Assembly (NCBI GenBank): GCA_937906475.1
Contig: CALCZA010000057.1
Location: forward strand, 1 to 64,000
Direction of reading: 5' to 3'
Length of the DNA stretch: 64,000 bases
Origin: an uncultured bacterium
Lineage (GTDB): Bacteria; Planctomycetota; UBA1135; UBA2386
In this document: one piece after another, positions 34,694 to 42,811 of the stretch
How positions within the stretch are numbered: the first letter of the stretch is position 1
How the letters are laid out: each line of letters begins with the position of its first letter
The notes under the pieces: model-generated
Databases searched by the model: none
The model's input: only the letters and a program-made list of their open reading frames with translations
What the model was told of the DNA's origin: nothing
Program-made: the position numbers and the translations under genes

Positions 34694-35625
34694 TGCGGCG
34701 TTTGCTACTAGCCACGTTGTTGGTATTGCTTGCCGGTTGTGCCGCGCCTGAGTGGCAGCGCGACATGCAGTCGGCGCTGAGCACGTCACGAGGCGGTGCT
34801 AAGGACCTGGTTGTGTATTTTGCGCTGCCGGGGCACGGCGCCAGCGACTTCATGGAGTCGCGGCTGGCGCATCCAGTTGTTCTGGATGCGCTCGCGGCGG
34901 GGCGCTTCGTTGCGGTCATCGCCGATGGAGTCGAGCGCAAGCGCCTGTACGCCGAGTGGATTGGCGGCAGCGAAGGCATGGGCATGTGTGTGCTCGATGG
35001 GCAGGGCTATTGCTACGCCGCGCGCCCCGGGCCTCAGGATCCCGGACAGGTCGCCGCGTTCTTGAACTTCTGTGCCAGTAAGCGAGCCGAACTTGCAGCG
35101 CTGCGCGGCAGGCTGCAGCAAGCGGTGGTCAGTCCGATAGATCAGCACGCACTTGGGTGTCTGCTGCTGGAACTCGGCTGCCGCGTGCACTCCGAACCGT
35201 TGCTTACTTCAGCAGCCAACGATGGCGTCGCCGAATCCCGCCTTCGCTTGGCACACCTGTTCGCGCTTGACGGCAACTTGACCGCGGCGCGGCGTTGGTT
35301 GAAGACGGCTCCGAAATCGCCCGCAGCGAAGTTCACCGAAGGCTACGTGTTGTTTAAGGAACGTCGCTACGCGGCCGCGGTCAAGGCTTTGGAGATGGCG
35401 TTGGCCACCAAGAAACTCGGTGTCGATCGCCAGAATGCGCTGCTCTACTTGGGCAAATCGCTGCATCAGGACAAGCGCGATGAACAGGCCATCCCGATCC
35501 TGGAAGCGTTGGCAGCGGAGGGCACTGGCAGTACGTTCGAGGCCGCGGCGACGCATACACTTGGGCACATCTACAACCCTGATCACGGCCACGCGCCCAT
35601 GAGTCTTCCGCCGCCGATCCGTTAG
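34693..35625 (+). CDS. TPR lipoprotein with thioredoxin-like N-domain
   Basis: 310 residues from ATG 34693; a GTG at 34690 is also in frame and overlaps the S9 stop. MRRLLLATLLVLLAGC is a lipoprotein signal (LAGC). Residues about 38-130 look like a thioredoxin fold (DLVVYFALPGHGASDFMESRLAHPVVLDAL), but the usual Cys-x-x-Cys is GHGAS, so no redox centre. The rest is TPR-like helices (LFALDGNLTAARRWL, GYVLFKERRYAAAVKAL). It ends with LGHIYNPDHGHAP, a His-rich tail. It is translationally coupled to the peptidase, so it may serve the same pathway. Confidence 0.7.
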   Translation: MRRLLLATLLVLLAGCAAPEWQRDMQSALSTSRGGAKDLVVYFALPGHGASDFMESRLAHPVVLDALAAGRFVAVIADGVERKRLYAEWIGGSEGMGMCVLDGQGYCYAARPGPQDPGQVAAFLNFCASKRAELAALRGRLQQAVVSPIDQHALGCLLLELGCRVHSEPLLTSAANDGVAESRLRLAHLFALDGNLTAARRWLKTAPKSPAAKFTEGYVLFKERRYAAAVKALEMALATKKLGVDRQNALLYLGKSLHQDKRDEQAIPILEALAAEGTGSTFEAAATHTLGHIYNPDHGHAPMSLPPPIR

Positions 35626-35635
35626 CACGGTTGGA

Positions 35636-35755
35636 GTGAAGAGGCTGCTGCTCGCCGTCGTTCTGGCGTTATCCAGTGGTGCCGTCGCTCAAGGCCATGA
35701 AGGCTTGGCGACGCTGCGCAGCTTCGAAGTTCATGCTGGTCACTGTGGGGTCTAA
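35636..35755 (+). CDS. Possible 39-residue secreted peptide or gene remnant
   Basis: A GTG-started frame ends at TAA 35753-35755. The peptide opens with a clean signal (MKRLLLAVVLALSSGAVAQ) and then has only 20 more residues with a Cys near the end. It fits neatly between the TPR lipoprotein and the convergent gene. It could be a short exported peptide or the truncated start of a deleted gene. There is no clear Shine-Dalgarno. Confidence 0.35.
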   Translation: MKRLLLAVVLALSSGAVAQGHEGLATLRSFEVHAGHCGV

Positions 35756-35774
35756 GACCAAGCAGTTGGGCGGC

Positions 35775-36662
35775 CTACTTGGCGCCGGTGTTGCCCTTGC
35801 CCGTGTTACCAGCCCCGGTGTTGCCTTTGCCGGTGTTGCCCTTGCCGGTGTTGCCAGCCTTGTTGTTGTTGCGACGGTTGTTCCGGCTAGGGAGCTTCTT
35901 GTCGCCGCGCGCCGGCAGGCGAAGATTTTCGAGCAGCTTCTCTTCTGCCGTTAGCGCCTTATCTTCGAGCTTGGTTGCGGCAGCGATGGCCTTCTCAGCT
36001 TTCTTGGCCTTGGACTTGTCGTTGCCGGCCTTGGTCTGATCTTGTTCGGCTTGGGTCTTCGCCTTCAGCGCCTTCTCAAGATCCGTGATGATCTTGCCAT
36101 ACTTCTTGGTGATCGTTTTGATCGAGGGCTTGTAGGCGCCGGTGCTGGCTTGATCGATCAGTGCTTCGAGCTTGCCCGCCTTGGCTTTGTAGCCCGACAT
36201 CGAAACCGCTTTGAGCTCCTTGCCGGTCTTATCGAAGGCGATGAATATCGGCACGTCCTTCTCATAGCGGTTCTTCATCGCCGGGGACTTGCTGATGTCA
36301 ATCTGGCCGCAGTGGAACATGCGCAGCTTCAAGCCGAGTTGGTCGCCTGACTTGTCGGTCCGGAACAGAGCGCCTTCGAACTGCTGCACAATACGCTTCT
36401 CGGCTTCGCTGTCGTGCAGGTAGAGCACGGTGACCTGGTTGGCGGCGGCCGCCGCGCGCACGAGGTCGATCGAGTTGAACGGCGCGATCTTGTCCCCTTG
36501 GGTGGCCGGCGCGTCGATCTCGCTGAAGTAAGCCGCGATCCGGTTGGTGATTTCCGCTGGACGGCGTGCCATACGACCGCCGCCACCACGGCGTTGGGCT
36601 TCGAGGTTGTCGGCAACGAATAGGGCGACACAAAGGGTCGCAAGCAAGGTGCTGGTGCGCAT
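35775..36662 (-). CDS. Secreted thioredoxin-like protein with GNTGK repeat tail
   Basis: 295 residues from ATG 36662. A signal peptide MRTSTLLATLCVALFVADNLEAQ is followed by an Arg/Gly-rich start. A thioredoxin-like alpha/beta segment comes next (LVRAAAAANQVTVLYLHDSEA, then VPIFIAFDKTGKELKAVS), without a Cys-x-x-Cys. A basic helical region (KALKAKTQAEQDQTKAGND) follows. The C-terminus consists of five-residue repeats GNTGK/GNTGA. Function is unknown; the basic low-complexity end suggests polymer or surface binding. Confidence 0.72.
   Translation of the reverse strand: MRTSTLLATLCVALFVADNLEAQRRGGGGRMARRPAEITNRIAAYFSEIDAPATQGDKIAPFNSIDLVRAAAAANQVTVLYLHDSEAEKRIVQQFEGALFRTDKSGDQLGLKLRMFHCGQIDISKSPAMKNRYEKDVPIFIAFDKTGKELKAVSMSGYKAKAGKLEALIDQASTGAYKPSIKTITKKYGKIITDLEKALKAKTQAEQDQTKAGNDKSKAKKAEKAIAAATKLEDKALTAEEKLLENLRLPARGDKKLPSRNNRRNNNKAGNTGKGNTGKGNTGAGNTGKGNTGAK
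35778..35855 (-). repeat. 15-bp repeat encoding GNTGK units
   Basis: About five 15-base units encode GNTGK or GNTGA at the C-terminus of the preceding entry. Copy number is likely to vary between strains. Confidence 0.6.
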
Positions 36663-37052
36663 AGTTCGAGTATTGGGCCGCCGGAACTTCGGGGCGGAGG
36701 CAATGCTGGTTACGGCTAGCATTGTCGTTAGACCACATGCCGGTGACACTTAGAGTGCATCACGTCTGTATCAGATAGTCACCAATCGGCCAGCCAGGGG
36801 CGCACACTAGAGGGACGCGCACTTTCTAGGGGGCTGCCGCAGGCGCTGCGGTGGCCGTAACCATGCTGGCACAGGCCAGTTTGGCCAAGCGAGTAGGTTG
36901 CCCGGACCATGCTGGCAGGCTTGTCTTTGAGCTGCTCGGCCACCTGCCCGACAACAAGGTCTCCGGTAGCGCGTGCGAAGGCATCGAATCCGACGTGACT
37001 CTCTCTGCCGTGTCCAGGATTCGCGCTCGCTGAGTTACCGCGACGAGCGGCC
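36663..37052. other. Intergenic region before comEC end
   Basis: No gene is supported. A 12-base direct repeat, ACCATGCTGGCA, occurs at 36860-36871 and 36906-36917. AATACT, read on the minus strand about 7 bases before ATG 36662, may be part of the promoter of the thioredoxin-like gene. Short ORFs here have no signature. Confidence 0.4.
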
Positions 37053-39233
37053 TTACTTGGGGCGAATTTGCGAAGTTCGCGGCAGCAGAGAGCGCGGTTG
37101 CTGCGAAGAAATGCCGATCGGGTTGCCGCGTAACGTGATCGTGCCGTGCATACCGGTAGACCAAAGATCCGCGCCAAACTTTCGCGCGACGTCGCCCTGT
37201 AGCGTCTGGCCATCGCCGGCGGTTGCTGATGCCAGACACGCATGCGGTCGCGTGCGCTGAAGCAAGTGTGGTGCGTTGGCATTCCGGCGACCGTGATGGG
37301 GCAGGAGCAGCACATCGCAGCGAGTGACGAAGCCGCTCGCAATCGCCGCGGCGGTGCCGAGTTCTTGCGCGTCGCCTGTCAGTAAGATGTTGCAGTCGTG
37401 GATCTGCAACTGCAGCCACAAGCTCAGGTCGTTGTCACTTGCGCCGGCCGGGAGGTCGGGGGCAAGCACGTGAACCGCAGGCAGTGGCTGGGACTGTCCG
37501 CCCGGCTTCAGCAAGATGATCTCGCTGCCGTGTTCGAGCAGCATCGTGTGTAGTTCTGTGCCGCGTAGAGATGCCGGCATGATTGCCTGCCGCACGTGCA
37601 ATCGTTGCAGCAAGAATGGCACGCCGTTGTGGTGGTCGGTGTCCGCGTGTGTGATCACCAACAAGTCGATTGAGCAGCGAGTCAACGCCCCAGCAACCAG
37701 CCTGGCCGCCCGGGAGCCGCCCTGCAAACTGCCACAGTCGATGACAATCTGGTGCTGCTGCTCGGTGTTGGCCAGCGCTGCTTGGCCGTGGCCAACGGCA
37801 AACAGTGTGAAGTGCGGTTCGTCGCGATGGTGCAGCGGCAAGAACCATAAGGTCACGATCCCGAGCACCGCGATTACAACGCTGCGCTTGCGCGGCACGG
37901 CGCGCACAAACGCGACGCAGATCGTTCCGACCAAAGCGATTGCCCACGGCGGCGGGCGATACCAAGCCGGAATCGGCGTGCCTGGTAGATGGTCGGCAGT
38001 GTGCACTAACCACGCGTAGGTGCTTGCCATTGTGTGCAGCGGCCACGCCAAGACATCGGCAAGCCCCGGCGACGCCATGGCGAGGCTTGCGGCGATTAGG
38101 CCGATCAGCAGCATCATCGCGACTAATGGTGCGCACAGCGGAGTCAGTAAAATCGTCCACGGCGCGAGCTGACCGAAGAATCCTAGTGTTAGGGGGGCTG
38201 TCAGTAGCGTCGCCCAAAACGATGCGCGCAGGCCGTCGAAGAGCCATTCACCGAGGGTCTCCGGTGGTCGCCCGCGCAGCGCCATCGCTAGCCCGATCAC
38301 GGCGGCGTAGCTCAGTAAGAAACTTGGGCCGAGCAGCGATTCTGGTTCGACCAGGCACGTGATCCAAGCTGGCACCAACAATCCGGTCGCAATGCCAAAC
38401 GGTCGCCCGATGCGCGCCGCGATCGCGGCCAAGGTATACGCCACGACAGCGCGCAATACCGGCGGTTCTGCGCCCGCGATGCTGCCGTAGATTAATAAGA
38501 TCGTCAGCACGAGCGCCGAGCGCGTGCGTCCAGCACCGAGGTGTCGCCCGCGACTCGACAGCCCCAGCAAGAACGCCAACATCGCTGCATGCGCGCCACT
38601 GACTGCCAGTAAGTGACTCAACCCGGTGGCGCGGTGCGCGGCAGCAAGGTCGGGGTCGGGACGCGTGGCCCGGCCGAGCACCAGTGTCGCTAGCATCGCG
38701 CCGTGTTCGCCCGGCACGAGTCGCAGCAGTTCTCGTTCCATCGCGCGCCGAAGTCGCGCGCAGCCACTGCGAAATGACCATGAGCATGGGTCGACTTCCA
38801 TCGTCGCCGTGATTGCTTGAAACGCGCGCCGCACACCTGGGATGGACGGCTCGCCAACTCGAGCGAGGACTCGCAACTTGTCGCCAGGCACCAACTCGAT
38901 CTCACCAGGAAAAGCAACGCGGAGGTCTTTGGCCAATTGCACGTAGTTGCGACCGGTGAGCGGCGCGCGCACGACGTCTTGAACTCGACCTTCGATCCAC
39001 ACGGGGCCAGGTTCCGTTGCTGGCAGTGGTGCTGAGGATGAGGGCACTGCCGCCAACAGCACTGGCAAGGCACTCAGCCCCGATCGTCGCCACCGATAGC
39101 GCGTGCAGGTGGCCACCAAGATTCCGGCCATCGCGATCGCGGCCGCAGTCGGCAGGCTAATGCTTGCGAGCACAGCGGTTGGTAAGGACCAGGCAATGGC
39201 CTCAGCCAGCGAGCGGTATGCAATCGGAGCCAC
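37053..39233 (-). CDS. comEC: ComEC/Rec2-type DNA uptake channel
   Basis: 726 residues, GTG start at 39233. An N-terminal membrane region is followed by an OB-like segment (WIEGRVQDVVRAPLTGRN) at about 80-150. The competence domain follows with HRATGLSHLLAVSGAHAAML and many membrane helices to about 470. A metallo-beta-lactamase-like C-terminal domain contains HADTDHHNG and LLTGDAQELG. The channel carries single-stranded DNA through the inner membrane in natural transformation. No comEA or comF is in the window. Confidence 0.92.
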   Translation of the reverse strand: MAPIAYRSLAEAIAWSLPTAVLASISLPTAAAIAMAGILVATCTRYRWRRSGLSALPVLLAAVPSSSAPLPATEPGPVWIEGRVQDVVRAPLTGRNYVQLAKDLRVAFPGEIELVPGDKLRVLARVGEPSIPGVRRAFQAITATMEVDPCSWSFRSGCARLRRAMERELLRLVPGEHGAMLATLVLGRATRPDPDLAAAHRATGLSHLLAVSGAHAAMLAFLLGLSSRGRHLGAGRTRSALVLTILLIYGSIAGAEPPVLRAVVAYTLAAIAARIGRPFGIATGLLVPAWITCLVEPESLLGPSFLLSYAAVIGLAMALRGRPPETLGEWLFDGLRASFWATLLTAPLTLGFFGQLAPWTILLTPLCAPLVAMMLLIGLIAASLAMASPGLADVLAWPLHTMASTYAWLVHTADHLPGTPIPAWYRPPPWAIALVGTICVAFVRAVPRKRSVVIAVLGIVTLWFLPLHHRDEPHFTLFAVGHGQAALANTEQQHQIVIDCGSLQGGSRAARLVAGALTRCSIDLLVITHADTDHHNGVPFLLQRLHVRQAIMPASLRGTELHTMLLEHGSEIILLKPGGQSQPLPAVHVLAPDLPAGASDNDLSLWLQLQIHDCNILLTGDAQELGTAAAIASGFVTRCDVLLLPHHGRRNANAPHLLQRTRPHACLASATAGDGQTLQGDVARKFGADLWSTGMHGTITLRGNPIGISSQQPRSLLPRTSQIRPK

Positions 39234-39553
39234 GCCTTAGTAGGGTTCAGCAATCGTCAGCGGTGACAAGCGATTCGGTGATTGCCAGGCATAGCCATCT
39301 CGCTTGCGAACGCACTGCTGAGAAGTTCGTTCTTTATGCGGGCGTTTGGTTGCTCGCCGGGCCTGAATCCTCTCGAGCATGGCGCCAGTAGCGCTCGCCA
39401 CGACACGGTCGGCAATCAGTAGATCGAAGCGGGGTGACCTGGCGAGGCGTGCCGTGCCGTGAGCCTGCTATTGGGGCTTTGCAGGCCGGGAACAATCACA
39501 GCTAGGCGCAGCACGTTTGTGATCCGCTCCCGCCACCGGTTACAGTTCTCGCA
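39234..39553. other. Intergenic region comEC to coaD
   Basis: The divergent region holds no supported gene. TTGTGA at 39517-39522 followed by TACAGT at 39541-39546 (18-base spacer) is the best promoter-like pair, 7 bases before the coaD ATG. Confidence 0.4.
39517..39546 (+). promoter_or_regulatory. Candidate coaD promoter
   Basis: TTGTGA (39517-39522) and TACAGT (39541-39546) separated by 18 bases. The transcript would have almost no leader before ATG 39554. Confidence 0.4.
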
Positions 39554-40036
39554 ATGGTCTCGGCCCTCTACCCCGGAAGTTTCGATCCAGTGACGCGCGG
39601 CCATCTCGACTTGGTCGAACGCGCGCTGCCCCTGTTTGATCATCTGACGGTGGCTGTCGGCATCAACAGTCAGAAGAGTCCGACCTTCTCGTCCGAGGAG
39701 CGCGTTGCCATGCTGCGCGAAGTGCTGCCCGACGATGACCGCCTGTCGGTGGTGACGTTCTCGGGACTGGTCGTCGATTTCTGTCGGAAAGAGAAGATTG
39801 GCGCGATCCTTCGCGGCGTCCGTACCATTTCGGACTTCGAATCCGAATACCAGATGGCGTTGACCAATCGCCACTTGGAACCGTCGGTCGAATCCGTCTT
39901 TGTTATGCCCAGTGCGCAATACAGCTACGTGTCGTCGTCGTTGATGCGTGAAGTCGTGCGCAACGGCGGCGATGTCAGTAGCTTTCTCCACCCCACGGTC
40001 GAGCAACGTCTGCGCGATCGACTGCAATCCAAGTAA
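39554..40036 (+). CDS. coaD: Phosphopantetheine adenylyltransferase
   Basis: Adds AMP to 4'-phosphopantetheine, making dephospho-CoA. 160 residues. ALYPGSFDPVTRGHLDLVERA is the nucleotidyltransferase opening with the T/HxGH motif (TRGH). RGVRTISDFESEYQMALTNR and the YSYVSSSLMREV segment complete the active site. ridA follows after only two bases, so they form an operon. Confidence 0.97.
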   Translation: MVSALYPGSFDPVTRGHLDLVERALPLFDHLTVAVGINSQKSPTFSSEERVAMLREVLPDDDRLSVVTFSGLVVDFCRKEKIGAILRGVRTISDFESEYQMALTNRHLEPSVESVFVMPSAQYSYVSSSLMREVVRNGGDVSSFLHPTVEQRLRDRLQSK

Positions 40037-40038
40037 TC

Positions 40039-40419
40039 ATGACCCTCGAATTCGTGCAAACCGAGAACGCTCCCGCAGCGATCGGTCCCTACAGCCAGGC
40101 CGTCAAGGTCGGCAACCTGTTGTTCTGCTCTGGCCAAATCCCGCTCGACCCCAAGACCATGGAGATGGTCGGTGACACGGCTGCGATACAGTGCGAGCAG
40201 GTGATGAAGAACCTCACCAACTTGCTGGCAGCGAGTGGTTCATCGCTAGCGCAGGTCGCGCGCACGACGATCTTCCTGGCCAGTATGGACGACTTTGGCT
40301 CCGTCAATGAAGTCTACGGCCGTCACTTCGGCGACCACCGTCCGGCGCGTGCGTGCGTCGCGGTTAAGGAACTGCCGAAGGGATCGTTGGTCGAGATTGA
40401 CTGCATCGCCGTTGTCTGA
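40039..40419 (+). CDS. ridA: RidA family reactive imine deaminase
   Basis: 126 residues. PAAIGPYSQAVKVGNLLFCSGQIPLDP is the family opening, and the C-terminal ARACVAVKELPKGSLVEIDCIAV supplies the catalytic Arg and Glu. It removes reactive enamines and imines formed from amino acid metabolism. It follows coaD with a two-base gap. Confidence 0.92.
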   Translation: MTLEFVQTENAPAAIGPYSQAVKVGNLLFCSGQIPLDPKTMEMVGDTAAIQCEQVMKNLTNLLAASGSSLAQVARTTIFLASMDDFGSVNEVYGRHFGDHRPARACVAVKELPKGSLVEIDCIAVV

Positions 40420-40436
40420 CGCGCAGGCTTGTAGGT

Positions 40437-40477
40437 TTTAGGCCTGATCTTATTAGGCTTGAAGGTCGCGGCCTAAA
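40437..40477 (+). terminator. Possible terminator after ridA
   Basis: TTTAGGCC (40437-40444) and GGCCTAAA (40470-40477) form an 8-bp stem with a long 25-base loop. No T-run follows, so support is weak. Confidence 0.25.
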
Positions 40478-40504
40478 CGTCCAGATCGCAAACGCTAGAT
40501 TCGC

Positions 40505-41668
40505 GTGCTCAGTTCTGTGACGACCAATACTCAGAACGATGGGCTGGGCCGCACACGCTCGCCACTTCGAAGTGCCAACATCGCCGCAGCGTGCTGCAGC
40601 TTGCTGGTGTTGTTGTTGCCGTCGCTGGTCGTTTTTGTGTCCGTTGGCACGCCGGCGCAGCCTGACGAACTCGCGCGCTTGCAACGCATTGTCGAGCAAC
40701 GGCCAGACGCAAGGTGCATCGATACTCGTGGCTCCCGCATGTTCCACTCTGCGGCGATCCCCGAAGTGACTTGGCCGGTCGTTCAAGAAGCGCAGCGTGC
40801 GCTAGTTGTTCGGGCACGCCTGATGCAGGTGCTCGGCATCACTGGGCTGGCGTTCTTGACCTACTTGTCGGTGCTGCTCGCGCGCGGCCGACTGCAGGCC
40901 TTACTCGCCTGTGGTTTGATCGCGGCGCTGCCCCCGGTAGCGCATGCCGGCTACATCCTGCGTCCCGAGACGCTGGCGACGTTGTTTGCGTTGTTGTCCT
41001 TGGTGTTGCTGCAGGTCGCATCGCGTCCCGCGCCACGGCATCGCTCCCGCCGTCCGCGTCGCAGCATGATGGTCGGTGGAGGTTTGATGTTGTGCGCGTC
41101 GATCTCTGCTGGCATGGCGTGCGAAGCGTTGCCGTCGGTCGGCGCAACGTTGTTGGTGCCAGCGGTCGTATTGCTCGCGGGAACGCTGCAGTTGGCCGGT
41201 CGTGGCATCCGCGGCTTCCGTCGGCGGGCGTTGATCGGCACGCCGATCCGTTCGCTCAATCGCCGTCTTATCCCGTGGACGGCGACTGCGTTGGTCACCC
41301 CGGCAATCACTTGGTGGTTGCTCAACAACTCGTTGACGGTGTCGGTGGACGATCTCGCGGTAACCGAACGGGCTAGCTCGCTGCTGCCCACTTCGCCGCT
41401 TGGCTATGCCGTGTCGGTCGCCATGCTTGCGGCGGGCCTGATCGTCGGCGTGCTGCGCGTCGGTATTCGCTTCGGCCGCGGCGCACGCATCGGACCAGAC
41501 CTGATCTTATTGGTGTTCTGCGCCGTGTTCTTGATCACTTCGCTGACCGGTAAAGGTCTCGCCGATCCGCTGCCGATCTTGCCGGCGATGGCGATCTTGC
41601 TCAGCGAAGGTTTGCGCGCATTGTTGGTGTTGGCGCTCGGTCTGCTGGCTCGCCGCCGCGCGGGCTAG
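40505..41668 (+). CDS. Multi-pass membrane protein, unknown
   Basis: 387 residues starting at GTG 40505. One membrane helix near residues 26-45, a periplasmic segment with DARCIDTRGS, then about six or seven further helices. The layout (first helix, acidic loop, then HAGYILRPETLATLFALLSL) recalls membrane glycosyltransferases of the GT-C type, but no catalytic Asp pair can be assigned. It is probably real because of the long open frame and its helix pattern. The stop overlaps the stop of the convergent gene. Confidence 0.65.
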   Translation: MLSSVTTNTQNDGLGRTRSPLRSANIAAACCSLLVLLLPSLVVFVSVGTPAQPDELARLQRIVEQRPDARCIDTRGSRMFHSAAIPEVTWPVVQEAQRALVVRARLMQVLGITGLAFLTYLSVLLARGRLQALLACGLIAALPPVAHAGYILRPETLATLFALLSLVLLQVASRPAPRHRSRRPRRSMMVGGGLMLCASISAGMACEALPSVGATLLVPAVVLLAGTLQLAGRGIRGFRRRALIGTPIRSLNRRLIPWTATALVTPAITWWLLNNSLTVSVDDLAVTERASSLLPTSPLGYAVSVAMLAAGLIVGVLRVGIRFGRGARIGPDLILLVFCAVFLITSLTGKGLADPLPILPAMAILLSEGLRALLVLALGLLARRRAG

Positions 41669-42768
41669 CGTAGCGCGCGCTTGATCACCTCAGTCATCTC
41701 GGCGCGGCCATCGTTGGTGCCCGCTTGCAGTCCGAGTCCGGCGATCTTGCCGCTCTTGTTGAGCACGTGCACTACCGGGCCTTCGACGAACCAGCGCAGC
41801 GCGGAGTCGGTGCCGGGGCCCTTGCCATCGCCGATGACCGGGAAGCGAATGTCGAGAGCTTTGACCGATTTTTTGATCTCGTTGGTGTCGCGATCGAGGC
41901 TGATGCCGAGCACCACCAGGTCGTTGTTCTTCGCCTGCAGATCCGCGAGCAACGCCATCAGGCGCGGTGTGTCGTAGTCGGCTGCGGTGTAGAACGCGAG
42001 CACGACTGCCTTGCCGAGTTGTGCCTTGGTGGTGAACAATGCGCCGTCGAGGGTCTTGCCGGAGATCGCGATGGGGTTGTCGCCAACCTTCACGCGGGTC
42101 GCGCGCAGTCGGTCTTTGGCGACCGAGCCCCAGTATGTCTTTGGCAACGCTTTGGCGAGTTTTTCGAGTTCGTCAAAGCCAGTGTTCTCGGGCAGGTCTT
42201 CGCGATCTCGGAGGGCGTCTGCGCGGTGCCACATGACGAACGACTTCTCTTCGTCGTCCTTGGCATTTGCGAGCGCTTTGGTGAACAGCCCTTCGCCGAG
42301 TTCAATCTCGCGTAGCACCGTCATCAGCAGGCGCGCCATCGCCATGCGATCGAGCAGCGGTGCGTCCTTGGTGACTGCTTGCTTGATCCAATCGTCTCGC
42401 AGTTGCACGAGGTTGAGGTGTTGGGCCATTGTCGCCGCGCTGATTAGCACCATGCCCGGTGCTTGGTTGGCGTCGATCCCTTTTAGGGCCTCGGTGGCTT
42501 CTTGGCGCTTGCCGCGCACCATCTCGATCTCGGCTAGCCAAAGACGTCCGTTCCAGCGGTCATCTCCCTTGGCGGATGCCTTCAAGAATGTGCGCAGTTC
42601 GGAGACGTGTCGGCTGAACAGTTCGTCTTGTTGCTGCCGCGAGGGAGATTTTGTGTCCAGCTGCTGCATCTCGCCGCGAAAGCGCATCTCAAGCTCTTGT
42701 AGAGATTGCTGTGCGGTCAGGCTGGCGAGCACGCAAGTGAAGGCGCACATGGCTGCGATCCGAGTCAT
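41665..42768 (-). CDS. Secreted TlpA-like protein lacking active cysteines
   Basis: 367 residues from ATG 42768 (ATG 42780 also possible). Signal MTRIAAMCAFTCVLASLTAQ. A helical, TPR-like region covers about residues 20-230. From about 237 there is a thioredoxin/TlpA-type domain (NPIAISGKTLDGALFTTKAQLGKAVVLAFYTAADYDTPRLM). The CxxC position reads DYDT, so no disulfide exchange. VVHVLNKSGKIAGLGLQ is the conserved C-terminal strand. It may use the fold for binding. Confidence 0.75.
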   Translation of the reverse strand: MTRIAAMCAFTCVLASLTAQQSLQELEMRFRGEMQQLDTKSPSRQQQDELFSRHVSELRTFLKASAKGDDRWNGRLWLAEIEMVRGKRQEATEALKGIDANQAPGMVLISAATMAQHLNLVQLRDDWIKQAVTKDAPLLDRMAMARLLMTVLREIELGEGLFTKALANAKDDEEKSFVMWHRADALRDREDLPENTGFDELEKLAKALPKTYWGSVAKDRLRATRVKVGDNPIAISGKTLDGALFTTKAQLGKAVVLAFYTAADYDTPRLMALLADLQAKNNDLVVLGISLDRDTNEIKKSVKALDIRFPVIGDGKGPGTDSALRWFVEGPVVHVLNKSGKIAGLGLQAGTNDGRAEMTEVIKRALR

Positions 42769-42811
42769 GTCGAGAAGCATAGCGAAATCCGTGCCGCATC
42801 CTGCCTTTGAG

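Noticed and set aside
35775-36662. Redox-active thioredoxin
   Set aside because: The fold pattern is suggestive but no Cys-x-x-Cys is present.
42011-42811. N-terminal extension of the ABC ATPase frame
   Set aside because: It is antisense to the TlpA-like gene and has no ABC character; the family begins near 42812.
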